A DNA stretch of 64,000 nt from Actinoplanes regularis (GTDB lineage Bacteria; Actinomycetota; Actinomycetes; Mycobacteriales; Micromonosporaceae), in NCBI RefSeq assembly GCF_900188005.1, contig NZ_FZNR01000003.1, positions 372,001 through 436,000 of the forward strand, given 5' to 3'. The number at the start of each line of letters is the position of its first letter. Positions within the stretch are counted from its first letter, which is position 1. The notes under the pieces were generated by a model. That model worked only from the letters and a program-made list of their open reading frames with translations. It had not been told where the DNA came from and did not search any database. This document shows, one piece after another, positions 8,337 through 17,605 of this stretch. A program made the position numbers and the translations under genes.

Positions 8337-11135
8337 TCAGCCGGTGTTGCGCATGCCGGCGGCGATGCCGTTGACCGTGGTGAGCAGGGCCCGCTCCAAG
8401 GCCGTCGATTCCGACGGCCCGCGGCGAGCGCCCGGGGCGGTCGGCATCTGGCGGCCGTTCTCGCCCAGGTCGCGGTACTGGCGCAGGAGCGCCACCTGCA
8501 GGTGGTGCAGGGGCTCCAGGTACGTGTCGCGGACCCCCAGCGTGCGGGAGAGCTCCGGCTGCGCGGCGAGGAGCTGCGATCCGCCGGTGATGGCGAGCAC
8601 CTCCTGGACGGTCCGCTCGTACTCCTGCTCGATCATGGTGAAGATCGGGTGCAGCTGCTCCGGGACGAGCGTCTCGACGTACCGCCGGGCGATCGACAGG
8701 TCGGTCTTGGCCAGCATCATCTCGACGTTGGAGAGGAACGTCCGGAAGAACTGCCAGTGCTCGTGCATCGCGTCCAGCTCCGCGCCGAGGCCGGCCTCGC
8801 GGACCGCGGCCAGGCCGGTGCCGACGCCGAACCAGCCGGGCACGATCTGCCGGGTCTGGGTCCAGCCGAACACCCACGGGATGGCCCGCAGGCCGCCCAG
8901 GCCGGCGTCCGCGTTCGGGCGCTTGGCCGGGCGGGAGCCGATGTTCAGGGCGCCGAGCAGCTCGGTCGGGGTGGCCGCCCAGAAGTAGGCGGCCAGGTCC
9001 GGGTTCTCGACCAGTTTGCGGTAGGCCGCGAACGCCGCGTTCGAGGCGGTGTCCATGGTGGCGTCCCAGACCTCGAGCCGGACCGGGTCGACCGAGAGCG
9101 TGGTGTGCAGCAGGGTCGCCTGCAGCACCGCCGCCACGGTCAGTTCCAGGTTCTCCCGGGCGAGCGCCGGCACGGTGTACTTGTCCGAGATGACCTCGCC
9201 CTGCTCGGTCACCTTGATCGCACCGTCGAGCGTGCCGTACGGCTGCGCCAGGATCGCCTCGTGGGTGGGGCCGCCGCCCCGGCCGACGGTGCCGCCCCGG
9301 CCGTGGAACAGCCGCAGCCGCACGCCGTGCCGCGCGGCCACGTCCCGCAGCGAGCGCTGCGCCTTGTGGATGCGCCACTGGCTGGTCGTGATCCCGGCCT
9401 CCTTGTTGGAGTCCGAGTAGCCGAGCATGACCTCCTGCAGGTCGCCGCGCGCCCGGACGATCTCCCGGTACGCCGGCAGCGACAGCATCTCGTCCAGCAG
9501 GTCACCGCCGGCGTCCAGCTCGGCGGGGGTCTCCAGGAGCGGCACGATGCCGACCCGGGCCCGCCCGGTCTGGATGTCGATCAGGCCGGCCTCGCGGGCC
9601 AGCACGGCCGCGGCGAGCACGTCGTCGACGCCGAGGGTCATCGAGATGATGTACGACTCGATGACGTCCGCCCCGAACCGGTCCTGCGACTCGCGGATCG
9701 TGTGGAACACATCGAAGGTCTTGCGGGCCGAGTCGGTCAGCGGCGTGTCCGCGCTGGACAGCGGCCGCCGGCCGGTCAGCTCGGTGGCGAGCAGCTTGGT
9801 GCGGTCGGCCCGGTCCAGGGTGGCGTAGTCGTCGACCTCGCCGACCTGGGCGTACATCTGCTGCAGCACCTCGTGGTGCTTCTCGGCGTGCTCCCGCACG
9901 TCGAGCGTGGCCAGCTGCAGGCCGAACGCGGACGCCTGGCGGATCGCGGTGGCGACCACGCCGATCGCCGAGAGCTGGCCGGAGTTGCGGGCCAGCGAGG
10001 CGCGCATCAGCTCCAGGTCGGCGATCAGCTCCTCGCTGCCCAGGTAGTCACGGCCGGGCACGTGCGAGGTGCCGTGCTGCAGCCGGGACCGGGTGTTGGT
10101 CAGCTTCGCCTTGATCGCCCGGACCTTCAGCCGGTACGGCTCCTCGGCGTTGACCCGGCGGAACCGGGCCGCGATCTCGGGCAGGTTGTCCAGGTCCTGG
10201 GCGAGGCTGGCGGAGAGGTCGAGGGAGACCCCGCGCAGCCGCCGGGAGACGGACAGCTCGTCGATCAGCTTGTCCATCGCCTTCTCGGCGGCCTGGATGC
10301 CGTGCTCGTGCTGGATCAGCAGCACATCGCGGGTGACCTTCGGGGTGACGAACGGGTTGCCGTCCCGGTCGCCGCCGATCCAGCTGCCGAAGGTGAGCGG
10401 CCGGGACGTCGGCGCGGTCTCCACGCCCAGCCGGCGCAGCGTCTCGGCCAGGTCGTCGAGCACCTGCGGGGCGGCCTCGGCGTAGAGGTCTTTCAGGTAG
10501 TAGACGGCGTTGCGCGCCTCGTCGGTCGGGTCCGGCCGGTCCAGGCGCAGCTCGTCGGTCTGCCAGAGCAGGTCGATCAGCTCGGCGAACCGCTTGGTCG
10601 ACACCGTGGTGTCGGTGTCGCCGTAGAGCGCGGCGGCGGCGGACTCGGCGTCCAGCGAGTCGGCGACCTGGCGCAGCTTCGACAGGATCGAGCGGCGGGC
10701 GGCCTCGGTCGGGTGCGCGGTGAAGACCGGGCGGACCGCGAGCCGGCGGGCGGCCGAGGCGATCTCGTCGGCCGGCACGCCGTGCTCGGCGATCCGCTTG
10801 GCGGCCTGGTCCAGCCAGCCGCCCTCCTTGGCGCGGCGGCGCCGCAGGTCCCGGGCGCGGTGCACCTGCTCGGTGATGTTGGCCAGGTGGAAGTAGGTGG
10901 AGAAGGCCCGGGCCAGCTTGGTGCCGGTGGTGATGTCCATCGCGCCGAGCCGTTCGGCGGCCGCCGGTACGTCCTGGCGGACCAGCGCGCGGATCTCCTC
11001 GACCAGGTCGAGCAGGGGCCGGCCTTCCTGGCGGGCCAGCGTCTGCCCGAGCAACGTGCCGATACGGCGGATGTCGGCACGTAGCGCGGCGTCGGACCCT
11101 TCTCGCTCGTCGAGATGGGCGGGCAGCTCTGTCAT
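8337..11135 (-). CDS. ppc: Phosphoenolpyruvate carboxylase
   Basis: Carboxylates PEP with bicarbonate to oxaloacetate, refilling the TCA cycle. 932 residues, normal length for the family. Key motifs: VFTAHPTEA (catalytic His), GGDRDGNPFVTP, GYSDSNKEAGI, and the mobile-loop FHGRGGTVGRGGGP; the C-terminus ends in GMRNTG as expected. The ATG at 11135 has GAAGGAG 8 bases upstream; a longer frame extends upstream into unrelated sequence and is not used. Confidence 0.95.
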   Translation of the reverse strand: MTELPAHLDEREGSDAALRADIRRIGTLLGQTLARQEGRPLLDLVEEIRALVRQDVPAAAERLGAMDITTGTKLARAFSTYFHLANITEQVHRARDLRRRRAKEGGWLDQAAKRIAEHGVPADEIASAARRLAVRPVFTAHPTEAARRSILSKLRQVADSLDAESAAAALYGDTDTTVSTKRFAELIDLLWQTDELRLDRPDPTDEARNAVYYLKDLYAEAAPQVLDDLAETLRRLGVETAPTSRPLTFGSWIGGDRDGNPFVTPKVTRDVLLIQHEHGIQAAEKAMDKLIDELSVSRRLRGVSLDLSASLAQDLDNLPEIAARFRRVNAEEPYRLKVRAIKAKLTNTRSRLQHGTSHVPGRDYLGSEELIADLELMRASLARNSGQLSAIGVVATAIRQASAFGLQLATLDVREHAEKHHEVLQQMYAQVGEVDDYATLDRADRTKLLATELTGRRPLSSADTPLTDSARKTFDVFHTIRESQDRFGADVIESYIISMTLGVDDVLAAAVLAREAGLIDIQTGRARVGIVPLLETPAELDAGGDLLDEMLSLPAYREIVRARGDLQEVMLGYSDSNKEAGITTSQWRIHKAQRSLRDVAARHGVRLRLFHGRGGTVGRGGGPTHEAILAQPYGTLDGAIKVTEQGEVISDKYTVPALARENLELTVAAVLQATLLHTTLSVDPVRLEVWDATMDTASNAAFAAYRKLVENPDLAAYFWAATPTELLGALNIGSRPAKRPNADAGLGGLRAIPWVFGWTQTRQIVPGWFGVGTGLAAVREAGLGAELDAMHEHWQFFRTFLSNVEMMLAKTDLSIARRYVETLVPEQLHPIFTMIEQEYERTVQEVLAITGGSQLLAAQPELSRTLGVRDTYLEPLHHLQVALLRQYRDLGENGRQMPTAPGARRGPSESTALERALLTTVNGIAAGMRNTG

Positions 11136-11266
11136 CGGGGGCGCTCCTTCGCTTGGATGGCTCCAGGACGGCGCTGTCCCGACTTTGCAGATCGTATCGG
11201 GGTCCCCCGGCGCGGGGGTGAATTGAGTCAAGAGTCTCACGGTCGTTAAGTCGACCGGCTGGAGGA

Positions 11267-13057
11267 TCAGGCGGAGACCGGCACCGCCGGGCGGACCGCT
11301 GCGGAGGTGTGCCGCTCGGCGGCCGGCCCGGTGTCGCCGGTGCGCGGCCACGGGGCGGGGATCGGCCCGGCGTCGCCGGTCAGCAGCAGCCGCCGGGGCG
11401 TGGCGGAGGGCCGGAGCTTGCCGACGAACGCGTGCCGGGCCGCGGCGAAACCGGACCTGTCGGTGTAGATGTCCCGGCTCATCTCGGCGAGTTCGCGGGT
11501 CTCGTAGACGTCGAGCGGAATGCGCTCGGCGGCGAGCCGGCGCGCTTTGGCCGCCCGCCGCTTCCGCGCGGCCCGCGCGTCGCCGTGGCGTTCGGCGAGC
11601 AGGGTCAGCCACTGCCCGTACGCCTCGGGGTGCCGGGGCCCGACCTCGTCGACCAGCCCGGTCCGGACCGCCTGGGCGGTGCTCATCGGCAGCTTGTCGT
11701 CGATGAGTCGCTGGGCCCGGTCCGCGCCGACGCGCCGCGGCAGGGTGTAGGTGTGCAGTTCGGAGCCGAACAGCCCGATGTCGTAGTACGGGTTGAGCAC
11801 GATCCCGTCCCGTGCCGCGACCACGTCCGCACCCAGCCCGAGCATCACCCCACCGGCGCCCGCGCTGCCCGCGTAGGCGGCCACCACCACCTGCCTCGTG
11901 CAGGCGATGATCTCCCGGCACACCTGGTTGATCGCCCGGATGTTGGCCCACGCCGCCGCGGCCGGGTCCGGTGCCGCCTCGATCACATTGAGGTGGACGC
12001 CGTTGCTGAACGCCTCGGTCCCGCCGCGCAGCACCAGCACCCGGGTGTCCTGGCCGGCCGCGTGCCGCAGCCCGGCGAGCAGCCGCCGGCAGTGCCCGGG
12101 CGCCATGGCCCCGTTGTAGAAGTCGAAGAGCAGCCAGCCGATCGCCCCCGTGCGCCGGTAGCGGACCTGCCGATAGGTGTTCGGCGCCTCCGCTTCCGCG
12201 TACGCCTCGATCGGTGAGTTCGGCACGCCGCGCAGCCGTTCGCCGAGCGCGGTGGTGGCCGGCAGCTTGATCCCGTACTGGCCGGCCGGGCGCAGGTGGC
12301 CCAGCCACAGGCTGCCGTCGCCGGTGGCCACCTGCACCGCGCCCTGGCGGCGGCCGAGCAGCGTCCCCGGCCGGCTGCCGCGGGCCAGCCCGGGGTGCGC
12401 GTCGTAGGCGTACACGGCGAGTCCGCCGACCTCGGTGCGGACTCCGGGCGAGCCGTCCGCGGCGCGGATCCGGCGCAGGATCGTCTCGGTCGGCTCATCC
12501 CAGCCGAAGGCGCGGTCGGTCTGTCGCATCAGGGCCCGGGGCCGCGCACCGGGCGTCTCGGTCGGCGTGTTCTCGGTCGGGACCGGGCTGAACGACGGGT
12601 CGGCGGCCTTGGTGACCACCTCCAGGGCGCACTCCAGCGCGGCGTCCGAGACCGGGCCGGCGTAGAGCGCCGACTTGCGGGGCGGCAAGGCCGGCAGGGG
12701 GAAGGTGCGGCTGGCCCAGATCGGGCCGGCGTCCAGCTCCTCGACCGCCTGCAACGCGGTGACGCCCCAGCTGCGCATCCCGTCGCTGATCGCCCAGTCC
12801 AGTGAGGACGGTCCACGGTCGCCGACCGGCCCGGGGTGCAGGATGACGGTGCGCCAGCGCTGCCAGACCACCGCTGGCACCCGTTCCTTCAGGTACGGAC
12901 AGAGGATCAGCTCCGGAGCGGCGGCGCGCACCCCGTCGATGATCTCCCGTTCACTGATCGACAGCAGCACGCCGACCTCGTGCCCGGCGTCCCGCAGGGC
13001 GCACCAGACCCGCTGGCTCAAGCCGTTGAAAGCACTGACGAGCAGCAGGATACGCAC
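11267..13057 (-). CDS. hypX: HypX-like hydrogenase maturation protein (formyltransferase-enoyl-CoA hydratase fusion)
   Basis: HypX makes the CO ligand of [NiFe] hydrogenases from formyl-tetrahydrofolate under air. This protein has 596 residues. The N-terminal half is formyltransferase-like, starting VRILLLVSAFNGLSQR with HPGPVGDRGPSSLDW at about 74-88. The C-terminal half is crotonase-like, with oxyanion-hole style FSNGVHLNVIE and GSAGAGGVMLGLGADVVAARDGIVLNPYYD. GTG 13057 has GGGGAGGG upstream; the longer frame reading into the operator is not preferred. No other hyp or hydrogenase gene is in the window, so it works with genes elsewhere or has another role. Confidence 0.8.
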   Translation of the reverse strand: MRILLLVSAFNGLSQRVWCALRDAGHEVGVLLSISEREIIDGVRAAAPELILCPYLKERVPAVVWQRWRTVILHPGPVGDRGPSSLDWAISDGMRSWGVTALQAVEELDAGPIWASRTFPLPALPPRKSALYAGPVSDAALECALEVVTKAADPSFSPVPTENTPTETPGARPRALMRQTDRAFGWDEPTETILRRIRAADGSPGVRTEVGGLAVYAYDAHPGLARGSRPGTLLGRRQGAVQVATGDGSLWLGHLRPAGQYGIKLPATTALGERLRGVPNSPIEAYAEAEAPNTYRQVRYRRTGAIGWLLFDFYNGAMAPGHCRRLLAGLRHAAGQDTRVLVLRGGTEAFSNGVHLNVIEAAPDPAAAAWANIRAINQVCREIIACTRQVVVAAYAGSAGAGGVMLGLGADVVAARDGIVLNPYYDIGLFGSELHTYTLPRRVGADRAQRLIDDKLPMSTAQAVRTGLVDEVGPRHPEAYGQWLTLLAERHGDARAARKRRAAKARRLAAERIPLDVYETRELAEMSRDIYTDRSGFAAARHAFVGKLRPSATPRRLLLTGDAGPIPAPWPRTGDTGPAAERHTSAAVRPAVPVSA

Positions 13058-13115
13058 GATGCCCTCCCCGGCGCGCTGGGCCTGTATGCGGGTACTTTTC
13101 ACGATGCCATCGCCC

Positions 13116-13137
13116 ACATGTCGGACATGTTGTCCGA
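13116..13137. promoter_or_regulatory. Overlapping palindromes between hypX and mfd
   Basis: ACATGTC-G-GACATGT (13116-13130) is a perfect palindrome. It overlaps TCGGACA-TGT-TGTCCGA (13121-13137), a second perfect one. They lie 59 bases upstream of the hypX start in the divergent hypX-mfd gap. This looks like a binding site for a dimeric regulator with staggered half sites; the regulator is unknown. Confidence 0.5.
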
Positions 13138-13250
13138 TAAGGCGCACGCTGCCGGAACTGTCAGGGGGTCGGACTAAGCTGTTCGCACACACCCCCGCCC
13201 CCTGATCGGGCGTCGGGTGCCGTTCGTCGTGCCCTCAGGGGGTCCTCGCC

Positions 13251-16200
13251 ATGCAACTCGCCGGTCTGATCCCCGCCGCTCTCCGCGACCGAGGGCTGTC
13301 CCGTGCCCGGGATCTGGCTCGCAAGGGTTTCGTCGACTCCGATTCGATGGATCTCACCGCGCCCGTCGCGCTGCGCCCGTTCGTGGTGGCGACCGTCGCC
13401 GGCCCCGGTGACATCGGCGGCGCCCAGCGCCCGGTGCTCGCGGTCACCGCCACCTCGCGGGAGGCCGACGACCTGGCCGACGCGCTCGGCTGCCTGATCG
13501 ACCCGGACCGGGTCGCGGTCTTCCCGTCCTGGGAGACGCTGCCCCACGAGCGGCTGTCGCCCCGCTCCGACACGGTCGGCCGGCGGCTCGCCGTGCTGCG
13601 CCGTCTCGCCCACCCCGGTGGGCAGCCGCTCCAGGTGATCGTCGCCCCGGTCCGGTCCCTGCTGCAGCCGCAGCTCAAGGGGCTCGGCGACCTGGAGCCG
13701 GTGGAGCTGGTGACCGGCCGGGAGGCGGGGCTGGAGGAGGTCGCGCACCGGCTCTCCGACATGGCGTACGCCCGGGTCGACCTGGTCACCAAGCGCGGCG
13801 AGTTCGCCCTGCGCGGCGGCATCCTGGACGTGTTCCCGCCCACCGACGAGCACCCGTCCCGGGTCGAGTTCTGGGGCGACGAGGTGGAGGAGATCCGCAC
13901 CTTCGCGGTCGCGGATCAGCGGACGATCGAGCAGGTCGAGCGGCTCTGGGCGCCCCCGTGCCGGGAGCTGCTGCTCACCCCGGCGGTTCGGGAGAAGGCG
14001 GCGCTGCTCGCCGCCGCGCACCCCGAGCTCGCCGAGATCCTGGAGCGGCTGGCCGAGGGCATCCCGGTCGAGGGCATGGAGTCACTGGCCCCGGCGCTGC
14101 TGGACGGCACCGACAGCATGGAGTTGCTGCTGGACTGCATGCCGGCCGGGACGCACGTGCTGCTCTGCGACCCCGAGCGGATCCGGACGCGGGCGCACGA
14201 CCTCACCCGTACCTCCGATGAATTCCTCGAGGCGTCCTGGGCCGCGGCCGCCGTCGGTGGCCAGGCGCCGATCGATGTCGGCGCCGTCGCCTTCCGCAGC
14301 CTCGCGGACGTGCGTGCCCACGCCGGGACGCTGCACCAGCCCTGGTGGACGATTTCGCCGTTCGGCATGGCCGCCCCCGACGCGGCCGACGTCCTCCCCT
14401 GGGAGGACTCGTCCCCGGTGGAGGTCTCGCCGGATGCCGGTGACACCGTCGCGCTGGCCGCCCAGCCCGTCCCGCTCTATCACGGCGACACGGCCCGGCT
14501 GGCCGGCGACCTGTCCGGGTGGGCCGCCGCGGGCTGGGCGATCGCGCTGGTCTTCGAGGGCAAGGGGACCGCCCAGCGGGCCACCGAGCTGCTCCGCGAC
14601 GCCGGCATCGGCGTCACCCCGGTCGACTCGATCGCCACGCCGATCGCGGACAACCAGATCCTGATCACCTGCGGTGGGCTGAACCACGGCTTCATCGACG
14701 AGGCGTCCCGGCTCGCGGTGATCACCGGCAACGACATCTCCGGCGGCCGTGGCGCGTCCATGAAGGACATGCGCAAGATGCCGGCCCGGCGGCGCAACAC
14801 GATCGACCCGCTCGAGCTGAAGACCGGCGACTTCGTGGTGCACGAGCAGCACGGCATCGGGCGCTACGTCGAACTGGTCCAGCGCACCGTCAACGGCGCC
14901 GACCGGGAATACCTGGTGATCGAGTACGCGGCGTCCAAGCGCGGCCAGCCCGGCGACCGGCTCTACGTTCCCACCGACCAGCTCGACCAGCTGTCCCGCT
15001 ACGTCGGCGGCGAGGCGCCCACGCTGCACAAGATGGGCGGCGCCGACTGGCAGAAGAGCAAGGCCCGGGCCAAGAAGGCGGTCAAGGAGATCGCCGCTCA
15101 GCTGATCCAGCTGTACGCCGCCCGGCAGGCGTCCAAGGGCCATTCGTTCGGGCCGGACACCCCGTGGCAGCGCGAGCTGGAGGACGCGTTTCCGTACACC
15201 GAGACGCCCGACCAGATGGCCGCGATCATCGAGGTCAAGCAGGACATGGAGCTGCAGGTCCCGATGGACCGGCTGATCTGCGGCGACGTCGGTTACGGCA
15301 AGACCGAGATCGCGGTGCGCGCGGCGTTCAAGGCGGTGCAGGACGGCAAGCAGGTCGCCGTCCTGGTGCCCACCACCCTGCTCGCCCAGCAGCACTTCAA
15401 CACGTTCACCGAGCGGATGAGCCAGTTCCCGGTGCAGATCAAGCAGCTGTCCCGGTTCCAGACGCCGAAGGAGGCGACGCTCACCCTGGAGCACGCCGCC
15501 GAGGGCACCGCGGACATCGTGATCGGCACCCACCGCCTGCTGGCCAAATCCACCCGGTTCAAGAACCTCGGCCTGATCATCGTGGACGAGGAGCAGCGCT
15601 TCGGCGTCGAGCACAAGGAGCAGCTCAAGGCGCTGCGCGCCTCCGTCGACGTGCTCACCATGTCGGCCACCCCGATCCCGCGGACCCTGGAGATGGCGAT
15701 CACCGGCATCCGCGAGATGTCGACCATCGCCACCCCGCCCGAGGAGCGGCACCCGGTGCTGACCTATGTCGGGGCTCAGGACGACAAGCAGGTGGCCGCC
15801 GCCATCCACCGTGAGCTGCTGCGTGACGGTCAGGTGTTCTACCTGCACAACCGGGTCGAGTCGATCGACCGGGCGGCCCGCCGGCTGCGCGAGCTGGTGC
15901 CCGAGGCGCGGGTCGCGGTGGCGCACGGCCAGATGAGCGAGGAGCAGCTGGAGAAGGTGATGGTCGGCTTCTGGGAGAAGGAGTTCGACGTGCTGGTCTG
16001 CACGACCATCGTCGAGTCCGGCATCGACATCCCGAACGCCAACACCCTGATCGTCGAGCGCGCCGACCTGCTCGGCCTGGCCCAGCTGCACCAGATCCGG
16101 GGCCGGGTCGGCCGCGGCCGGGAGCGGGCGTACGCGTACTTCCTCTACCCGCGGGAGAAACCGCTCACCGAGCACGCCCACGAGCGGCTGGCCACCATCG

Positions 16201-16859
16201 CCCAGCACACCGAGCTCGGCGCCGGTATGTACGTCGCGATGAAGGACCTGGAGATCCGCGGCGCCGGCAACCTGCTCGGCGGCGAGCAGTCCGGCCACAT
16301 CGAGGGCGTCGGCTTCGACCTGTACGTGCGGATGGTCGGCGAGGCGGTCAGCGCGTTCAAGGGCGAGCGCCCCGAGGAGGAGCCCGAGGTCAAGATCGAC
16401 CTCCCGATCGACGCGCACCTGCCCACCGACTACATCTCGGTCGAGCGTCTGCGCCTGGAGATGTACCGCAAGCTCGCCGAGGCCCGCGACGACGTCCGCC
16501 TGGAGGAGGTCATCGCCGAGATGACCGACCGCTACGGCGAGCCGCCGGAACAGGTGGTCAACCTGATCGCGGTGGCCCGTTTCCGGCACCTGGCCCGGGC
16601 GTACGGCCTGACCGACGTCTCGATGCAGGGCAAGCACATCCGCTTCGCCCCGCTCGGCCTGCCGGATTCGAAGCAGTTGCGGCTCAAGCGGTACCACCCG
16701 GACTCGGTCTACAAGGCGGTGAACGAGCAGGTCAGCGTCCCCCGTCCGAGCACCCGCCGGATCGGTGGGGAGCCGTTGCGCGACCAGGCGCTGTTGCAGT
16801 GGTGCGCCCAGTTGCTCAAGGACGTGCTCGGCGAGGTCCCGACGGCGGCCCGCGTGTGA
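13251..16859 (+). CDS. mfd: Transcription-repair coupling factor
   Basis: ATP-driven translocase that removes stalled RNA polymerase and recruits UvrA. 1202 residues, full length. The N-terminus is UvrB-like (FPSWETLPHERLSP). The CarD-like RNA polymerase interaction domain begins at about 525 (GDFVVHEQHGIGRY). The helicase core has GDVGYGKTE near 678, the DEEQ box DEEQRFG near 778, and the motif QIRGRVGRG. The C-terminal D7 domain is present. ATG at 13251. It starts a rightward run with a SurA-like lipoprotein and mazG. Confidence 0.97.
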   Translation: MQLAGLIPAALRDRGLSRARDLARKGFVDSDSMDLTAPVALRPFVVATVAGPGDIGGAQRPVLAVTATSREADDLADALGCLIDPDRVAVFPSWETLPHERLSPRSDTVGRRLAVLRRLAHPGGQPLQVIVAPVRSLLQPQLKGLGDLEPVELVTGREAGLEEVAHRLSDMAYARVDLVTKRGEFALRGGILDVFPPTDEHPSRVEFWGDEVEEIRTFAVADQRTIEQVERLWAPPCRELLLTPAVREKAALLAAAHPELAEILERLAEGIPVEGMESLAPALLDGTDSMELLLDCMPAGTHVLLCDPERIRTRAHDLTRTSDEFLEASWAAAAVGGQAPIDVGAVAFRSLADVRAHAGTLHQPWWTISPFGMAAPDAADVLPWEDSSPVEVSPDAGDTVALAAQPVPLYHGDTARLAGDLSGWAAAGWAIALVFEGKGTAQRATELLRDAGIGVTPVDSIATPIADNQILITCGGLNHGFIDEASRLAVITGNDISGGRGASMKDMRKMPARRRNTIDPLELKTGDFVVHEQHGIGRYVELVQRTVNGADREYLVIEYAASKRGQPGDRLYVPTDQLDQLSRYVGGEAPTLHKMGGADWQKSKARAKKAVKEIAAQLIQLYAARQASKGHSFGPDTPWQRELEDAFPYTETPDQMAAIIEVKQDMELQVPMDRLICGDVGYGKTEIAVRAAFKAVQDGKQVAVLVPTTLLAQQHFNTFTERMSQFPVQIKQLSRFQTPKEATLTLEHAAEGTADIVIGTHRLLAKSTRFKNLGLIIVDEEQRFGVEHKEQLKALRASVDVLTMSATPIPRTLEMAITGIREMSTIATPPEERHPVLTYVGAQDDKQVAAAIHRELLRDGQVFYLHNRVESIDRAARRLRELVPEARVAVAHGQMSEEQLEKVMVGFWEKEFDVLVCTTIVESGIDIPNANTLIVERADLLGLAQLHQIRGRVGRGRERAYAYFLYPREKPLTEHAHERLATIAQHTELGAGMYVAMKDLEIRGAGNLLGGEQSGHIEGVGFDLYVRMVGEAVSAFKGERPEEEPEVKIDLPIDAHLPTDYISVERLRLEMYRKLAEARDDVRLEEVIAEMTDRYGEPPEQVVNLIAVARFRHLARAYGLTDVSMQGKHIRFAPLGLPDSKQLRLKRYHPDSVYKAVNEQVSVPRPSTRRIGGEPLRDQALLQWCAQLLKDVLGEVPTAARV

Positions 16860-16891
16860 CGGATGACACTGAGCGTGAGACAGTGTTGACC

Positions 16892-17605
16892 ATGCAGCGT
16901 ACCCGCCGACTCGCATCCATGACCGTCGTCGCGTCCCTTGCGCTCGCCGGCCTGTCCGCCTGCCGTGCTGGAACGGACGTGGCCGCCTCCGTCGGTGACG
17001 CCCGGATAACCGAGGAGCGGGTTCAGGCGGTGCTGGACGACGCGCGCAACGCCCTGGGCGAGAACGCGGCGAACCTGCCGATCACCCGCGAGGACGTCGT
17101 CAACGTGCTGGTCAGCCGGGACCTGATCGACCGGGTCGCGGCCCGGCACAACGTGCGGTTGCCGGCCAGCCCCTCGTACGACCAGTTCGCCGCCCTGGTC
17201 CGGCTCCCGGCGACGACCGAGTACGTGCGGCTCTACACCGAGTACAGCACCCTTCAGTACGACGTCGAGCAGTCGATGACCAGCACGACCCCCCTCAGCG
17301 ACGACGACCTGAAGGACGTCTTCCACCGGCTCACCGCGAACGGCGGGATCGAGCCGGGCACCACCTTCGACACCTTCCGGACCAGTGTCCCGCCCGAGGC
17401 CCTGAAGGAGCTGCAGGCCGCGGTCGCGCTCCGCGACGAGGTGCACGAGGTCGCCGACCCGCTGAACGTCTCGGTCCACCCGCGGTACCAGCCGCTGGAG
17501 CTCGGCGTCTACGGCGTTCGGAACCAGAAGACCAACGCGATCTACCAGCTCGTCGCGGCCGAGGTGGGCACCGACGTGACCGTGCCGGTCTCCGACGTCT
17601 CTTGA
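16892..17605 (+). CDS. SurA N-terminal-domain lipoprotein
   Basis: 237-residue predicted lipoprotein. The signal peptide has a lipobox LSAC (Cys at about 23), so the mature protein would sit on the outer face of the membrane. The rest resembles the SurA N-terminal chaperone domain (VGDARITEERVQAVLDDAR..., VLVSRDLIDRVAARHNV). No PPIase domain is evident. The ATG at 16892 is chosen because the signal peptide starts there. It lies between mfd and mazG, and its stop overlaps the mazG start. Confidence 0.75.
   Translation: MQRTRRLASMTVVASLALAGLSACRAGTDVAASVGDARITEERVQAVLDDARNALGENAANLPITREDVVNVLVSRDLIDRVAARHNVRLPASPSYDQFAALVRLPATTEYVRLYTEYSTLQYDVEQSMTSTTPLSDDDLKDVFHRLTANGGIEPGTTFDTFRTSVPPEALKELQAAVALRDEVHEVADPLNVSVHPRYQPLELGVYGVRNQKTNAIYQLVAAEVGTDVTVPVSDVS

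Noticed and set aside
8502..11084. 860-codon open frame antisense to ppc
   Set aside because: Mirror of the PEP carboxylase gene; repetitive Gly/Arg/Val composition and no ribosome site.
14082..16916. 944-codon open frame antisense to mfd
   Set aside because: High-GC genes leave long open antisense frames. The translation is low-complexity and shows no domain, while the plus strand encodes a complete Mfd.
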